Source: Glutamicibacter sp. MNS18 (GTDB lineage: Bacteria; Actinomycetota; Actinomycetes; Actinomycetales; Micrococcaceae). From it: a stretch of 64,000 nt of DNA. The DNA is taken from the NCBI RefSeq assembly GCF_026107515.2, contig NZ_JAPCHW010000004.1, positions 310,001 through 374,000 on the forward strand, given 5' to 3'. The notes under the pieces were generated by a model. The model searched no databases. It was not told the origin of the DNA and saw nothing but the letters and a program-made list of their open reading frames with translations. Shown piece after piece: positions 51,331-59,081 of this stretch. Position 1 is the stretch's first letter. Each line of letters begins with the position of its first letter. Both the position numbers and the translations under genes were made by a program.

Positions 51331-52215
51331 CTAGCTGCGCGGTGCGCGGATCATTCCTTCTTGGGCGACGGTGGCCAACAACTCGCCAGCGCGGGTGTAG
51401 AACCGGCCAACAGCCAGACCTCGGCTGTTCTGGCTCGATACCGCTTCCTGGGTATACAGCACCCAGTCATCCATCCGCCCGGGGCGGTGGAACCACATGG
51501 AATGGTCCAGGCTCGCTGTCACCAAGCCGCGATCGCCCCAGGCCAGGGACTGGCTGCGCAGGATCGGTTCCAGGATGGTGTAGTCGCAGACATAGGCCAG
51601 CGCAGCCTTCTGGACCAGCTCGTCATCCGGCAGCGGGGAGAAGGCCTTGAGCCAGACCGCCTGACAGCTGCTCGCTTCACGCTCTCCCGGGAGGTAGAGG
51701 TCGCCGGGAACATGGCGCATATCGAAACTGCGACCATGGGACCAATACTCGGCCGCCGGACCGTCCACACCGGTCAGCGCCTCGGCCGCGCTGGCCAGGG
51801 TTTCCGGGTCCAGGTCCAAGGACGCCTCCGGGGCCGGAAGCGCAACCTCGGCACCGTCCTCGGGGACATGGAAGGAACCGAGCGACGAGTACACCGGCTT
51901 GCCGTTCTGGAAGGCCCGCACCTGCCGTGTCGAATAACCACGGCCATCACGCAGGTGCTCGATTTCGTAACGTACGGCCTGGTGCATGTCGACCGGGCGC
52001 AGGAAGTAGGAGTGCATCGAGTGCAGCTGGCGGTCGGTGCCCACCGATTTCATCATTGACAAGGCGCCCTGGGCGACCATGTCCCCGCCGTAGGCCTTGG
52101 GCCACGGCACATACTGGGGGACCGCCGTGAATGCCTGGTCGAAGACCTCGGGTTCGCATTCGGTCAGCTCGATGGCGTCGAGGAAAACCTGTGAGGAGAG
52201 AACGGTGGAGTTCAT
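51331..52215 (-). CDS. Acyl-CoA thioesterase II (TesB-like)
   Basis: The 294-residue protein has two hot-dog domains typical of TesB (PKAYGGDMVAQGALSMMKSVG, LHSMHSYFLRPVDMHQAVRYEIEHLRDGRGYSTRQVRAFQNG; second domain GDRGLVTASLDHSMWFHRPGRMDDWVLYTQEA). It hydrolyses acyl-CoA thioesters with broad range. It sits between the cupin gene (ATGA overlap) and the CoA ligase. It may release hydroxyanthranilate or ring-cleavage acids from their CoA esters or recycle CoA from stalled intermediates. Confidence 0.9.
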   Translation of the reverse strand: MNSTVLSSQVFLDAIELTECEPEVFDQAFTAVPQYVPWPKAYGGDMVAQGALSMMKSVGTDRQLHSMHSYFLRPVDMHQAVRYEIEHLRDGRGYSTRQVRAFQNGKPVYSSLGSFHVPEDGAEVALPAPEASLDLDPETLASAAEALTGVDGPAAEYWSHGRSFDMRHVPGDLYLPGEREASSCQAVWLKAFSPLPDDELVQKAALAYVCDYTILEPILRSQSLAWGDRGLVTASLDHSMWFHRPGRMDDWVLYTQEAVSSQNSRGLAVGRFYTRAGELLATVAQEGMIRAPRS

Positions 52216-52694
52216 GCCCGGCGGTATCCTTCCAACGACTCGTCTGCCACATCAGGCAGATTCACCACGATGTTCTCCGGGGTCCGGGCGGTGAGCCAGA
52301 CCAGTTCCTCGGTCACCGACATGTTCGCTTCCACATGCGGCATGAACGGTGGGACAAACACCCAGTCGCCGGCCTTCATATCCGCATACTGTTCGTAGTT
52401 TTCCCCGTAATAGATCCGCCCATGACCACGCAACACGTAACCGCCGGTTTCGGCTTCTCCGTGGTGATGCGGCAGGGAGCGGTATCCGGGGACATTGGAG
52501 ACCTGGCCGAACCAGATCTTGGTGGCCGGGGTGTGTTGGATGCTCACGCCTGACACGCGGACACAGTCCCCGGACTGTGCGGTGTTGGTGTCCTCCTCGC
52601 CGGCGCGGGTGACCACGGGGACAACCTGTCCGTTGTCACTGGCATACATCGAGTTGTCACCCTCGGTGCGGTAGATCACTGGTGCATCAGTCAT
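52212..52694 (-). CDS. Cupin-domain protein, possible ring-cleaving dioxygenase
   Basis: The 160-residue single-cupin protein has both metal motifs: PHHHGEAETGGYVLRGHGRI (three consecutive His plus Glu) and PPFMPHVEAN. The layout fits small Fe(II) cupin dioxygenases of aminophenol- or hydroxyanthranilate-type substrates as well as non-catalytic cupins. It lies between TesB and a fumarylacetoacetate-hydrolase-family gene, which fits ring cleavage of 5-hydroxyanthranilate or gentisate followed by C-C hydrolysis. The sequence alone does not prove catalysis. AAGGAG precedes the ATG; its stop overlaps the TesB start. Confidence 0.75.
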   Translation of the reverse strand: MTDAPVIYRTEGDNSMYASDNGQVVPVVTRAGEEDTNTAQSGDCVRVSGVSIQHTPATKIWFGQVSNVPGYRSLPHHHGEAETGGYVLRGHGRIYYGENYEQYADMKAGDWVFVPPFMPHVEANMSVTEELVWLTARTPENIVVNLPDVADESLEGYRRA

Positions 52695-52740
52695 GATGGT
52701 TCTCCTTCGATTCCTTGGTCGTTTTGGGGTTTCGGTGGGT

Positions 52741-53601
52741 TCAACGGGTGTGGGCAGTGGAGCCGACTCGAAGCCGGAAGGTGTTCCGCAAGGTCCCTAT
52801 CCCAGGGATCTCGGTTTCCATCTGGTCGCCGTCGGATAGGAAACGTGGCGGCTCCATCCCCATGCCCACTCCTCCCGGGGTGCCGGTCAGCACGATGTCC
52901 CCGGGCCGCAGGGTGGTGAATTCCGAGATGTAGGAAACCAGGCGGGCGGCCGAGAAGACCAGGGTGCTGGTATTGCCGGACTGCACCACTTCGCCATTGA
53001 CCCGGCAGGTCACCTGGACACCAGCAGCCGGATCGATCTCGTCGGCGGTGACCAGTACGGGGCCCAGGGGAGTGGTCCGGTCGAAGGCCTTGCCCTGGAA
53101 CCACTGCAGCGTCCGGCGCTGCCAGTCGCGCATGGAAACGTCGTTGGCCACCGTGTATCCGGCGATGGCGTGCAGGGCGTCGGTTTCGGTGGCCTGGGAT
53201 ACCTGTTGTCCGATGACCACGGCCAGCTCCGCTTCCCAGTCCACGGCCTGCGATGCGGTACTGGTGATCTCGTCGTCCGGATTGGCCAGCGTGTCGGCAT
53301 ACTTGGCGAACAGCGTGGGGTACTGCGGCAGGTCACGGCCCATCTCCAGGATGTGATCCGAATAGTTCAGGCCACAGCAGATGACCTTGGCCGGGCGGGG
53401 TACCGGGTTCAGGACGGTGACCTCGTGCGCGGGCAGGACCATGCTGTCCTGGTGCTCGCGCAGCGCATTCTCGGCCTGGGCCTTCCAGTCGGGGGCAGCC
53501 AGCAATTCGTTCAGGTCGCGAGCTGCCAGCGGGAGATAGCCGGTTGCGACCTGGATGGCGGCCGTGGTCCTGGCTCCCTGCTGGATCGTGGCGAGTTTCA
53601 T
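52741..53601 (-). CDS. Fumarylacetoacetate hydrolase family protein
   Basis: The 286-residue protein shows KVICCGLNYSDHILEM, the metal-binding DWEAELAVVIG (E-x-E), YTVANDVSMRDWQ and a C-terminal GDIVLTGTPGGVGMGMEPPRFL. The family splits or hydrates ring-cleavage products such as fumarylpyruvate or acts as oxaloacetate decarboxylase. As first gene of the minus-strand operon FAH-cupin-TesB-ligase-monooxygenase/reductase it suggests that the pathway includes a dioxygenase-type ring cleavage. ATG 53601 with AAGGA is chosen over a start 20 codons upstream. Confidence 0.87.
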   Translation of the reverse strand: MKLATIQQGARTTAAIQVATGYLPLAARDLNELLAAPDWKAQAENALREHQDSMVLPAHEVTVLNPVPRPAKVICCGLNYSDHILEMGRDLPQYPTLFAKYADTLANPDDEITSTASQAVDWEAELAVVIGQQVSQATETDALHAIAGYTVANDVSMRDWQRRTLQWFQGKAFDRTTPLGPVLVTADEIDPAAGVQVTCRVNGEVVQSGNTSTLVFSAARLVSYISEFTTLRPGDIVLTGTPGGVGMGMEPPRFLSDGDQMETEIPGIGTLRNTFRLRVGSTAHTR

Positions 53602-53672
53602 GGGGCTGTCCTTGCTGGTTCGACGAAATTCTTGATGTGTCGACTTTTTTACCGCCGTCACGTAAGCTCAAT

Positions 53673-53686
53673 GTAGCACGTGTCAC
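53673..53686. promoter_or_regulatory. Operator-like near-palindrome GTAGCACGTGTCAC (site 3)
   Basis: It lies in the divergent region between the FAH-first operon and ridA and contains GTNNCACGTGNNAC symmetry. It ends in the same TCACAA as site 2 and has AATGA after it. It shares 7 of 14 positions with site 2, so it is the weaker half of the comparison except at the right end. Confidence 0.4.
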
Positions 53687-53744
53687 AATGACAGCGCCAG
53701 AGTCAATCAGGGCGAATTTTTAGGGCCCGGCAGAGGAGTACGAA

Positions 53745-54164
53745 ATGACCCAGACCAAGCTGCACCGCAACCAGACGATTAACCCCACGTCGATGGCCAA
53801 ACCATCCGGGTATGCCCATGGGGTGAAGGCCGGGGATACCGTCTACCTCGGCGGGCAGACTGCCCTGGACAAGGAGATGAATATTGTTCCCGGTGGGATC
53901 GTGGAGCAGTTCAAACAGGCGTTCTCCAATGTGCTTACGACCCTGGTCGAAGCCGGCGGACAACCCGAGGACCTGGTGTCGGTGACTATCTACCTGACTG
54001 ATGTGGACGATTACATGGCCAATGGCAGGGAAATCGGTCGGCTCTGGCGCGAGATGGCCGGGACCGAGTATCCGGCCATGGCGGGCATCGGGGTGAGCCG
54101 GTTGTGGCAGAAGGAAGCCCTGATCGAGATCCAAGGTGTTGCCGTGATTCAGGATCGCGACTAG
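53745..54164 (+). CDS. RidA family enamine/imine deaminase
   Basis: The 139-residue RidA/YjgF-type protein shows GYAHGVKAGDTVYLGGQTALDKE, VTIYLTDVDDYMAN and a C-terminal YPAMAGIGVSRLWQKEALIEIQGVAV. The usual catalytic Arg of canonical RidA (CVEVARLP) is replaced by the GVSRLWQ context, with Arg kept. The product of 2-aminobenzoyl-CoA monooxygenase/reductase is an enamine, so hydrolytic deamination by this protein is an attractive role (inference). It is divergent from the catabolic operon and ends at a strong terminator. GAGGAG precedes the ATG. Confidence 0.88.
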   Translation: MTQTKLHRNQTINPTSMAKPSGYAHGVKAGDTVYLGGQTALDKEMNIVPGGIVEQFKQAFSNVLTTLVEAGGQPEDLVSVTIYLTDVDDYMANGREIGRLWREMAGTEYPAMAGIGVSRLWQKEALIEIQGVAVIQDRD

Positions 54165-54173
54165 ATCGATAAA

Positions 54174-54222
54174 AAACCGGCCGGTCGGAACAGCATCTCT
54201 CGCTGTCCTGACCGGCCGGTTT
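54174..54222. terminator. Bidirectional terminator between ridA and the PaaX-type gene
   Basis: AAACCGGCCGGTC and GACCGGCCGGTTT form a 13-bp stem with inner ACAGC/GCTGT pairing, flanked by A-runs on the left and TTT on the right. It suits both convergent genes. Confidence 0.88.
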
Positions 54223-54238
54223 CATTTTGCCAGGTGGT

Positions 54239-55114
54239 CTACCCCGCTTGCGCCTGGATGACACTGTCCGCATGCCGCGAGGCCAGGGGGGCCAGCAGCG
54301 AATGTAGGTCCTTGAAAAGCTGCTCCGCCTTGAGCGCGTTCCAGTTTTCGGGCAGGTATTCGGCCGGCAACCCCGGGTCGGAGTACGGCAGTCGGCGCCA
54401 CTGGGTTATCAGGATCAGGTATTCGGCAAAGGCCTGGGCGTCCAGTCGCGCATCCGGTTCGTCGGTAAGCCGCGAGGTCCAGGTTTCCAGCCTTCCGAGG
54501 TTCTCCGCGAGGAACTCGGAGTACAGTTCATCCAAGGATGCCAGATCCCACCAGGAGCCGATGTTCCGCTGTATCTCGGCCCCGCCGATATGCTCGGCCA
54601 GGAAGAACTCGAAGTACTCGTTCAGTCCGTGGCGGGTGAAATAGGCCAGGGCCGCATCCCGTGCATGCTCCGGGGCGATCCACAATCCGGGAACCACCGA
54701 ACCGAATCCCATGCGGATCAGCGCGGAACGGATCTTGTGCCGGATATTGCGCTTCGTTTCCGGCACGGTGAAGGTGGCCAGGAGCCAGCGGTCCTGTGGA
54801 GTGGCCCGTCGCGGGTGGAAAATCCGTTCGTCACCCTCGGCAAAGGTGGTCAGTACTGACTCGGCCAGCGTGTAGCCGTTGCGTCCATGGACCTGGACGC
54901 TGTCGATGATTCCCCGCTTCTTCAGCCGGGAGATCGAGGAACGCGTTCCCGCCGGTTCGACACCAACATCCTGCATTAGCGAAATAATTGTTGCCACAGG
55001 GAGCGCACCGCCGTGATTGCGGGCATAAAGACCGAACAGGGAAACAATCAACTGGTGATGACGCGGCATCGAAGACTCGCCCGCACCAAGGCGCGCGCCG
55101 GTCTGGGTCGTCAT
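54239..55114 (-). CDS. PaaX-family transcriptional regulator
   Basis: The 291-residue protein has the PaaX N-terminal winged helix (HHQLIVSLFGLYARNHGGALPVATIISLMQDVGVEPAGTRSSISRLKKRGII). The central domain (RRATPQDRWLLATFTVPETKRNIRHKIRSALIRMGFGSVVPGLWIAP) and C-terminal effector domain follow. PaaX proteins are repressors released by aryl-CoA thioesters such as phenylacetyl-CoA. Anthraniloyl-CoA is the natural guess for the effector here. ATG 55114 has GGAGG at good spacing. The gene ends the aromatic cluster and is a candidate ligand for the repeated near-palindromes. Confidence 0.9.
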   Translation of the reverse strand: MTTQTGARLGAGESSMPRHHQLIVSLFGLYARNHGGALPVATIISLMQDVGVEPAGTRSSISRLKKRGIIDSVQVHGRNGYTLAESVLTTFAEGDERIFHPRRATPQDRWLLATFTVPETKRNIRHKIRSALIRMGFGSVVPGLWIAPEHARDAALAYFTRHGLNEYFEFFLAEHIGGAEIQRNIGSWWDLASLDELYSEFLAENLGRLETWTSRLTDEPDARLDAQAFAEYLILITQWRRLPYSDPGLPAEYLPENWNALKAEQLFKDLHSLLAPLASRHADSVIQAQAG

Positions 55115-55358
55115 GGGCCAACCTCCGATCGATCGGTTTGTCTCAAGTCTAGACTCCCGGTCTACCGGAAACCGGCAGGTGAGCCTGCATGCTGCTGGTG
55201 TGCGCCGGAACCACAGCCTGTCGGCCCGACCATAGCCGTGAGAGCTTGCTCCCATGCCAAGTGAGTTCCCAGACCGCTATGGGAGAATGGTTCAAGTTAA
55301 TCCGCTGCGGTGATCCGCTGCGCCAAGAAGGTTTCCTCCCAGAAAAGGACGTCAATCC

Positions 55359-56729
55359 GTGGTCATGATTCCCCTGCCGTTGCATTCGCTGTCAACCAGT
55401 GAGTTCTCATCGGTTGATCCGGCGGACCCAACCCTGGTCCACCGTGGGGATGGGGGCTCGGAGGTCCGGCGCAGCATCCTTCCCGGTGGTGTGCGTGTAT
55501 TGACCGAGGCGATGCCCGGACAGCGCTCAACCACCGTTGGGTTCTGGGTTCCGGTCGGGTCCCGGGACGAGACCGAGGGGCACCACGGGTCAACCCACTT
55601 CCTGGAGCACCTGCTGTTCAAGGGCACCAAGAAGCGCTCGGCGTTGGACATCGCCCAGGCCTTCGACGAGGTGGGTGGTGAAGCCAATGCCGCAACCGCC
55701 AAGGAATCCACCTGCTACTACGCCCGGGTGCTGGATGCGGATCTGCCGTTGGCCATGGAGGTGATCGCCGATATGGTCACCTCCGCGGTCCTGGACCCGC
55801 AGGAGCTGGAGCAGGAACGCGGGGTCATTATCGAAGAGATCGCCATGGACGCGGACGACGCCACGGATGTGGCCCATGAGAAGTTCGTCCAGGCCGTACT
55901 CGGCGAGCATCCGCTCGGGCGTCCCATCGGCGGCACCCCAGAGGAAATCATGAGTACCTCCCGTGAAGCGGTGCTGGAGCACTACCACGAGCACTACCGT
56001 CCCAGCGAACTGATCATCACCGCAGCCGGATCCCTGCAACATGACGAGGTTTGCCGGATGGTACTCGAAGCGCTCACCGAGGCCGGCTGGGAGCTGGATC
56101 CACTGGCCAGCCCGGAACCCCGACGCAATGCCGAGCCGGCCCAGATTACCAGCCGGCCGGGTCTTGAACTGATCAAACGCCCGGTGGAGCAGGCCAATAT
56201 CATCGTCGGATGCACCGGCATCACCGGGCACGACCCACGCCGCCACACCCTGGCCGTGCTGAACTCGGTCCTGGGCGGGGGCATGAGCTCGCGGCTGTTC
56301 CAGGAGATCCGTGAAAAGCGCGGGTTGGTCTATTCGACCTATTCGTTCTCCGCCGCCTATTCGGATGCCGGATACTTCGGCATGTACGCCGGTTGCACCC
56401 CCTCCAAGACGGGCGAAGTGGTCAAGCTGCTGGTCGCCGAGCTGGAGAAGCTGGCCGGGGACGGTATCACCGAGGAAGAGTTGCGCAAGGCCAAGGGGCA
56501 GCTGTCCGGAGGCACCGTGCTGGCCCTGGAGGATCCGGGCAGCCGGATGTCCCGGCTGGGACGTGCCGAAATGATCACCGGTGAATTCCAGGATCTTGAC
56601 GAGGCACTGGCCCGGGTGGCCGCGGTGACCCGTGAAGACGTGCAGGACCTGGCCCGTGAGCTGGTTGGAAGGCCGCGCACCATCACCGTGGTGGGTCCTT
56701 TCGAGACCGAGGCCGAGCTGGGGCTCTGA
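55359..56729 (+). CDS. M16-family zinc peptidase (pitrilysin/processing-peptidase-like)
   Basis: The 456-residue protein has the inverted zinc motif HFLEH (His80, Glu83, His84) followed by FKGT-RSALDIAQAFDEVGGEANA. The distal Glu region is QERGVIIEEI, and a second M16 domain contains GGGMSSRLFQEIREKRGLVYS. The gene normally stands directly after pnp in actinobacteria (PepR in mycobacteria). Here 33 kb separates them. The GTG at 55359 (AAAGGA upstream) or the ATG two codons later may start translation. Confidence 0.93.
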   Translation: MVMIPLPLHSLSTSEFSSVDPADPTLVHRGDGGSEVRRSILPGGVRVLTEAMPGQRSTTVGFWVPVGSRDETEGHHGSTHFLEHLLFKGTKKRSALDIAQAFDEVGGEANAATAKESTCYYARVLDADLPLAMEVIADMVTSAVLDPQELEQERGVIIEEIAMDADDATDVAHEKFVQAVLGEHPLGRPIGGTPEEIMSTSREAVLEHYHEHYRPSELIITAAGSLQHDEVCRMVLEALTEAGWELDPLASPEPRRNAEPAQITSRPGLELIKRPVEQANIIVGCTGITGHDPRRHTLAVLNSVLGGGMSSRLFQEIREKRGLVYSTYSFSAAYSDAGYFGMYAGCTPSKTGEVVKLLVAELEKLAGDGITEEELRKAKGQLSGGTVLALEDPGSRMSRLGRAEMITGEFQDLDEALARVAAVTREDVQDLARELVGRPRTITVVGPFETEAELGL

Positions 56730-56739
56730 GCCGCGGGCC

Positions 56740-57159
56740 CTATTCGCCGGTCACCGGAGCGGAATTGATCCCCGAGTACTGCTCGATGGTGGAGACCAGA
56801 TCCTCGGGGAAAAGGCTGCGGATGTCCTCGGCATATTGCGAACCGCCGGCGGGCACCTGCACGGTGCCGCCTTCCGCCCGGAACGGTGAGCTGTCCGATT
56901 GCTCGATCTGGTCTTCTCCCGCGCTCAACGCATTGGTGCATTCTGACCAGCCGTAGGTGACAGGACCGTCCTGCCGGAAGACTTCCACGCTGCACACGGC
57001 GTCCTCGATCCAGCTGGCATTCTCCACGACTTCGGTGAGTCGTTCACGTTTCTGGTCGCTGATGGCAGGTGGTTCGGCGACCTCACTGCAACCGGCCAGT
57101 GCCGCCGCCAAAATCAGCGTCGCCGCGCCGACAACCAACCCTGAGTTCGTGCTTCTCAC
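56740..57159 (-). CDS. Small lipoprotein, unknown function
   Basis: The 139-residue protein starts with a lipoprotein signal peptide (VGAATLILAAALAGCS, lipobox LAGC). A mature domain with two Cys (DAVCSVEVF and WSECTNAL) that could form a disulfide follows. The C-terminal part SLFPEDLVSTIEQYSGIN is predicted helical. The GTG at 57159 with AGGAA is chosen; a GTG at 57192 would give a longer basic start. It is convergent with the M16 protease, only 10 nt between their stops. No family recognised. Confidence 0.72.
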   Translation of the reverse strand: MRSTNSGLVVGAATLILAAALAGCSEVAEPPAISDQKRERLTEVVENASWIEDAVCSVEVFRQDGPVTYGWSECTNALSAGEDQIEQSDSSPFRAEGGTVQVPAGGSQYAEDIRSLFPEDLVSTIEQYSGINSAPVTGE

Positions 57160-57368
57160 GGGAATTCCGTTCCTAGATCCGTTTCTTCCCACAGCATTTC
57201 ATCCCGGAGGCGGACACTGCAAGCAGCCGCGGTGATCTGCCGCAGATTGGTATTCCCGGGCCGGGGAGCTCCGAAATCCGGGCCGCGGTGGACGTGGGGC
57301 GTAATCCCGGGCAGAGGTCACTTAACCCAAAACGGGGGCAAGCCTGTGGAGAGGATATTCTAGACACC

Positions 57369-58127
57369 ATGAGTGCACAGATTAGGGTCGCTGTCATCGG
57401 CGCCAATGGTCGTATGGGAGCCGAAGCGGTCAAGGCGGTGGAGGCTGCGGCGGATATGGAATTGGTTGCCGCGCTGGGGCGTGGCGATGAACTCCCGAGC
57501 ATCCTGGCCGCGGGAGCAACCCACGTGGTGGACCTTTCGGTTCCGACCGCGACCGAAGCCAATGTCCGCTTTGCCGTGGAAAACGGATTGCATGCGGTGG
57601 TTGGAACTACCGGGTGGGATGACGAGAAGCGTGCGCGGCTGGGAGACCTCTTGGCAGCCCATCGCGGAGTAGGTGTGCTCATTGCACCGAATTTCGCCGT
57701 TGGATCGGTGCTGGCCAGTGCCTTTGCGGCCACTGCGGCCAAGTACTTCGAATCCGTGGAGATCATCGAACTGCACCACCCGGACAAGGTCGATGCACCG
57801 AGCGGAACGGCCGTACGCACCGCCGAACTGATCGCCGCCTCCCGTGACAAGGCCGGTGTGGGACCGAGCCCCGATGCGACCGAATCTCAGCTGGAGGGGG
57901 CCCGCGGCTCGGTGGTTGATGGTGTGCATGTGCACTCGGTTCGGCTGCGTGGACTGGTGGCCCACCAGGAGGTCCTGCTGGGTGGGGAAGGGGAGCAGCT
58001 GACGTTGCGCCATGATTCCTATGACCGCGCTTCCTTCATGCCCGGCGTCCTGCTGGGTCTGCGTACCGTGGCCTCCCGCGAGGGGCTGACCTACGGGTTG
58101 GACGGATACCTGGAGCTTGGTGCATGA
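57369..58127 (+). CDS. dapB: 4-hydroxy-tetrahydrodipicolinate reductase DapB
   Basis: The 252-residue enzyme has a nucleotide-binding start VAVIGANGRMG, a GTTGWDDEK loop and IAPNFAVGSV. The catalytic ELHHPDKVDAPSGTA carries the His and Lys of the active site. It reduces the DapA product with NAD(P)H in lysine and diaminopimelate synthesis. A GGAGAGG lies 15 nt from the ATG, too far; a TATTCT hexamer ending 7 nt before the ATG hints at a leaderless transcript. The following gene overlaps by ATGA. Confidence 0.96.
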   Translation: MSAQIRVAVIGANGRMGAEAVKAVEAAADMELVAALGRGDELPSILAAGATHVVDLSVPTATEANVRFAVENGLHAVVGTTGWDDEKRARLGDLLAAHRGVGVLIAPNFAVGSVLASAFAATAAKYFESVEIIELHHPDKVDAPSGTAVRTAELIAASRDKAGVGPSPDATESQLEGARGSVVDGVHVHSVRLRGLVAHQEVLLGGEGEQLTLRHDSYDRASFMPGVLLGLRTVASREGLTYGLDGYLELGA

Positions 58128-58576
58128 AAACGAAGCTGTGGGTTGGAGGCATCCTCGCACTCTTTGTGCTGTACCTGGCGATGACCTTCAACCAGTCCTA
58201 CCGCTTCATCAATAGTGGTGAACCGATCGCCCAGGTGATGGGCGTGGCCGTCATGGTCATCCCGGCGTTGGGTGTCTGGATCCTGATCCGCGAAATCCTC
58301 TTTGGGCTACGCACCCAGAAAATGGGCAAGGAACTGGCCGAGAGCGGTGAACTGCCAGAAGACCTGCCACGGATGCCGTCGGGGCGTTTTGTACGTGAGG
58401 CCGCGGACGCGGACTTCCCCAACCATAAGCGGGATGTGGAAGAGAACCCCGAATCGTGGAAATCCTGGTACCGGTTGGCCCTGGCCTATGACGCGTGCGG
58501 GGATCGGAAGCGTGCGCGTTCATCCATGCGCACCTCGATCAACTACTGGGTCCAGGCGCACAAAGCCGTCAGCTGA
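58124..58576 (+). CDS. Membrane protein with TPR-like C terminus, unknown function
   Basis: The 150-residue protein has two helices (about residues 5-22 and 37-60). The cytoplasmic C-terminal half contains a tetratricopeptide-like stretch (NPESWKSWYRLALAYDACGDRKRARSSMRTSI). The ATG overlaps the dapB stop (ATGA), so it is coupled to lysine/peptidoglycan precursor synthesis. A strong terminator follows. Function unknown. Confidence 0.82.
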   Translation: MKTKLWVGGILALFVLYLAMTFNQSYRFINSGEPIAQVMGVAVMVIPALGVWILIREILFGLRTQKMGKELAESGELPEDLPRMPSGRFVREAADADFPNHKRDVEENPESWKSWYRLALAYDACGDRKRARSSMRTSINYWVQAHKAVS

Positions 58577-58588
58577 CCGATAGCTACC

Positions 58589-58630
58589 AGGCCCGTGGCT
58601 CCGCGAGAATATCCGGGGGACCACGGGCCT
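58589..58630 (+). terminator. Terminator after the dapB operon
   Basis: AGGCCCGTGG and CCACGGGCCT form a 10-bp stem with inner TCC/GGGA pairing, 12 nt past the stop codon. Confidence 0.75.
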
Positions 58631-58664
58631 TGCCATATCCGGATCACGACGTTTGCGCCCAGGA

Positions 58665-58940
58665 TCAGCGCAGCCCCTTCTCGTTGGCCACGCCAAAGAG
58701 AACACATTCGGGGAAGTCCTCCCCGAATACCGGAAACCCGTCCATGTCGAAGACACGGACCTGCCGGCCGCCGGTGGTTTCGGCAGTTCGGGAATCCGGT
58801 GCCGCATCCTTGCCCGGAAGAATCTGTTCCGGCCAGCACTCAGCTGTATTCCCTGTTTCAACGGCCATTGCGGTGATCGGCAGGGGCACCCTGATCGGCT
58901 CGTCGGCCGCGGTGATCCACAGGTAGGACTTCCCCTCCAC
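58665..58940 (-). pseudogene. Possible remnant of a minus-strand gene
   Basis: A 91-codon frame from a GTG at 58940 has a protein-like sequence (SYLWITAADEPIRVPLPITA, RVFDMDGFPVFGEDFPECVLFGV). Just upstream, other frames of the same strand read NSTRIDLVDGSAEIDLA and ILDASGELTRLEG, as if one gene had suffered two frameshifts between 58940 and 59080. No ribosome site or family is recognised, so both a small real gene and chance are possible. Confidence 0.3.
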
Positions 58941-59081
58941 TGCGTGCCCTCCAGCCGAGTCAACTCACCGGAGGCATCCAATATCCCGGGCGCAGCTGGC
59001 CAGGTCGATCTCCGCCGAGCCATCCACCAAGTCGATTCGCGTGGAATTGGCAGCCTGCCGGAAGAACCGGAATCCCGTTAG

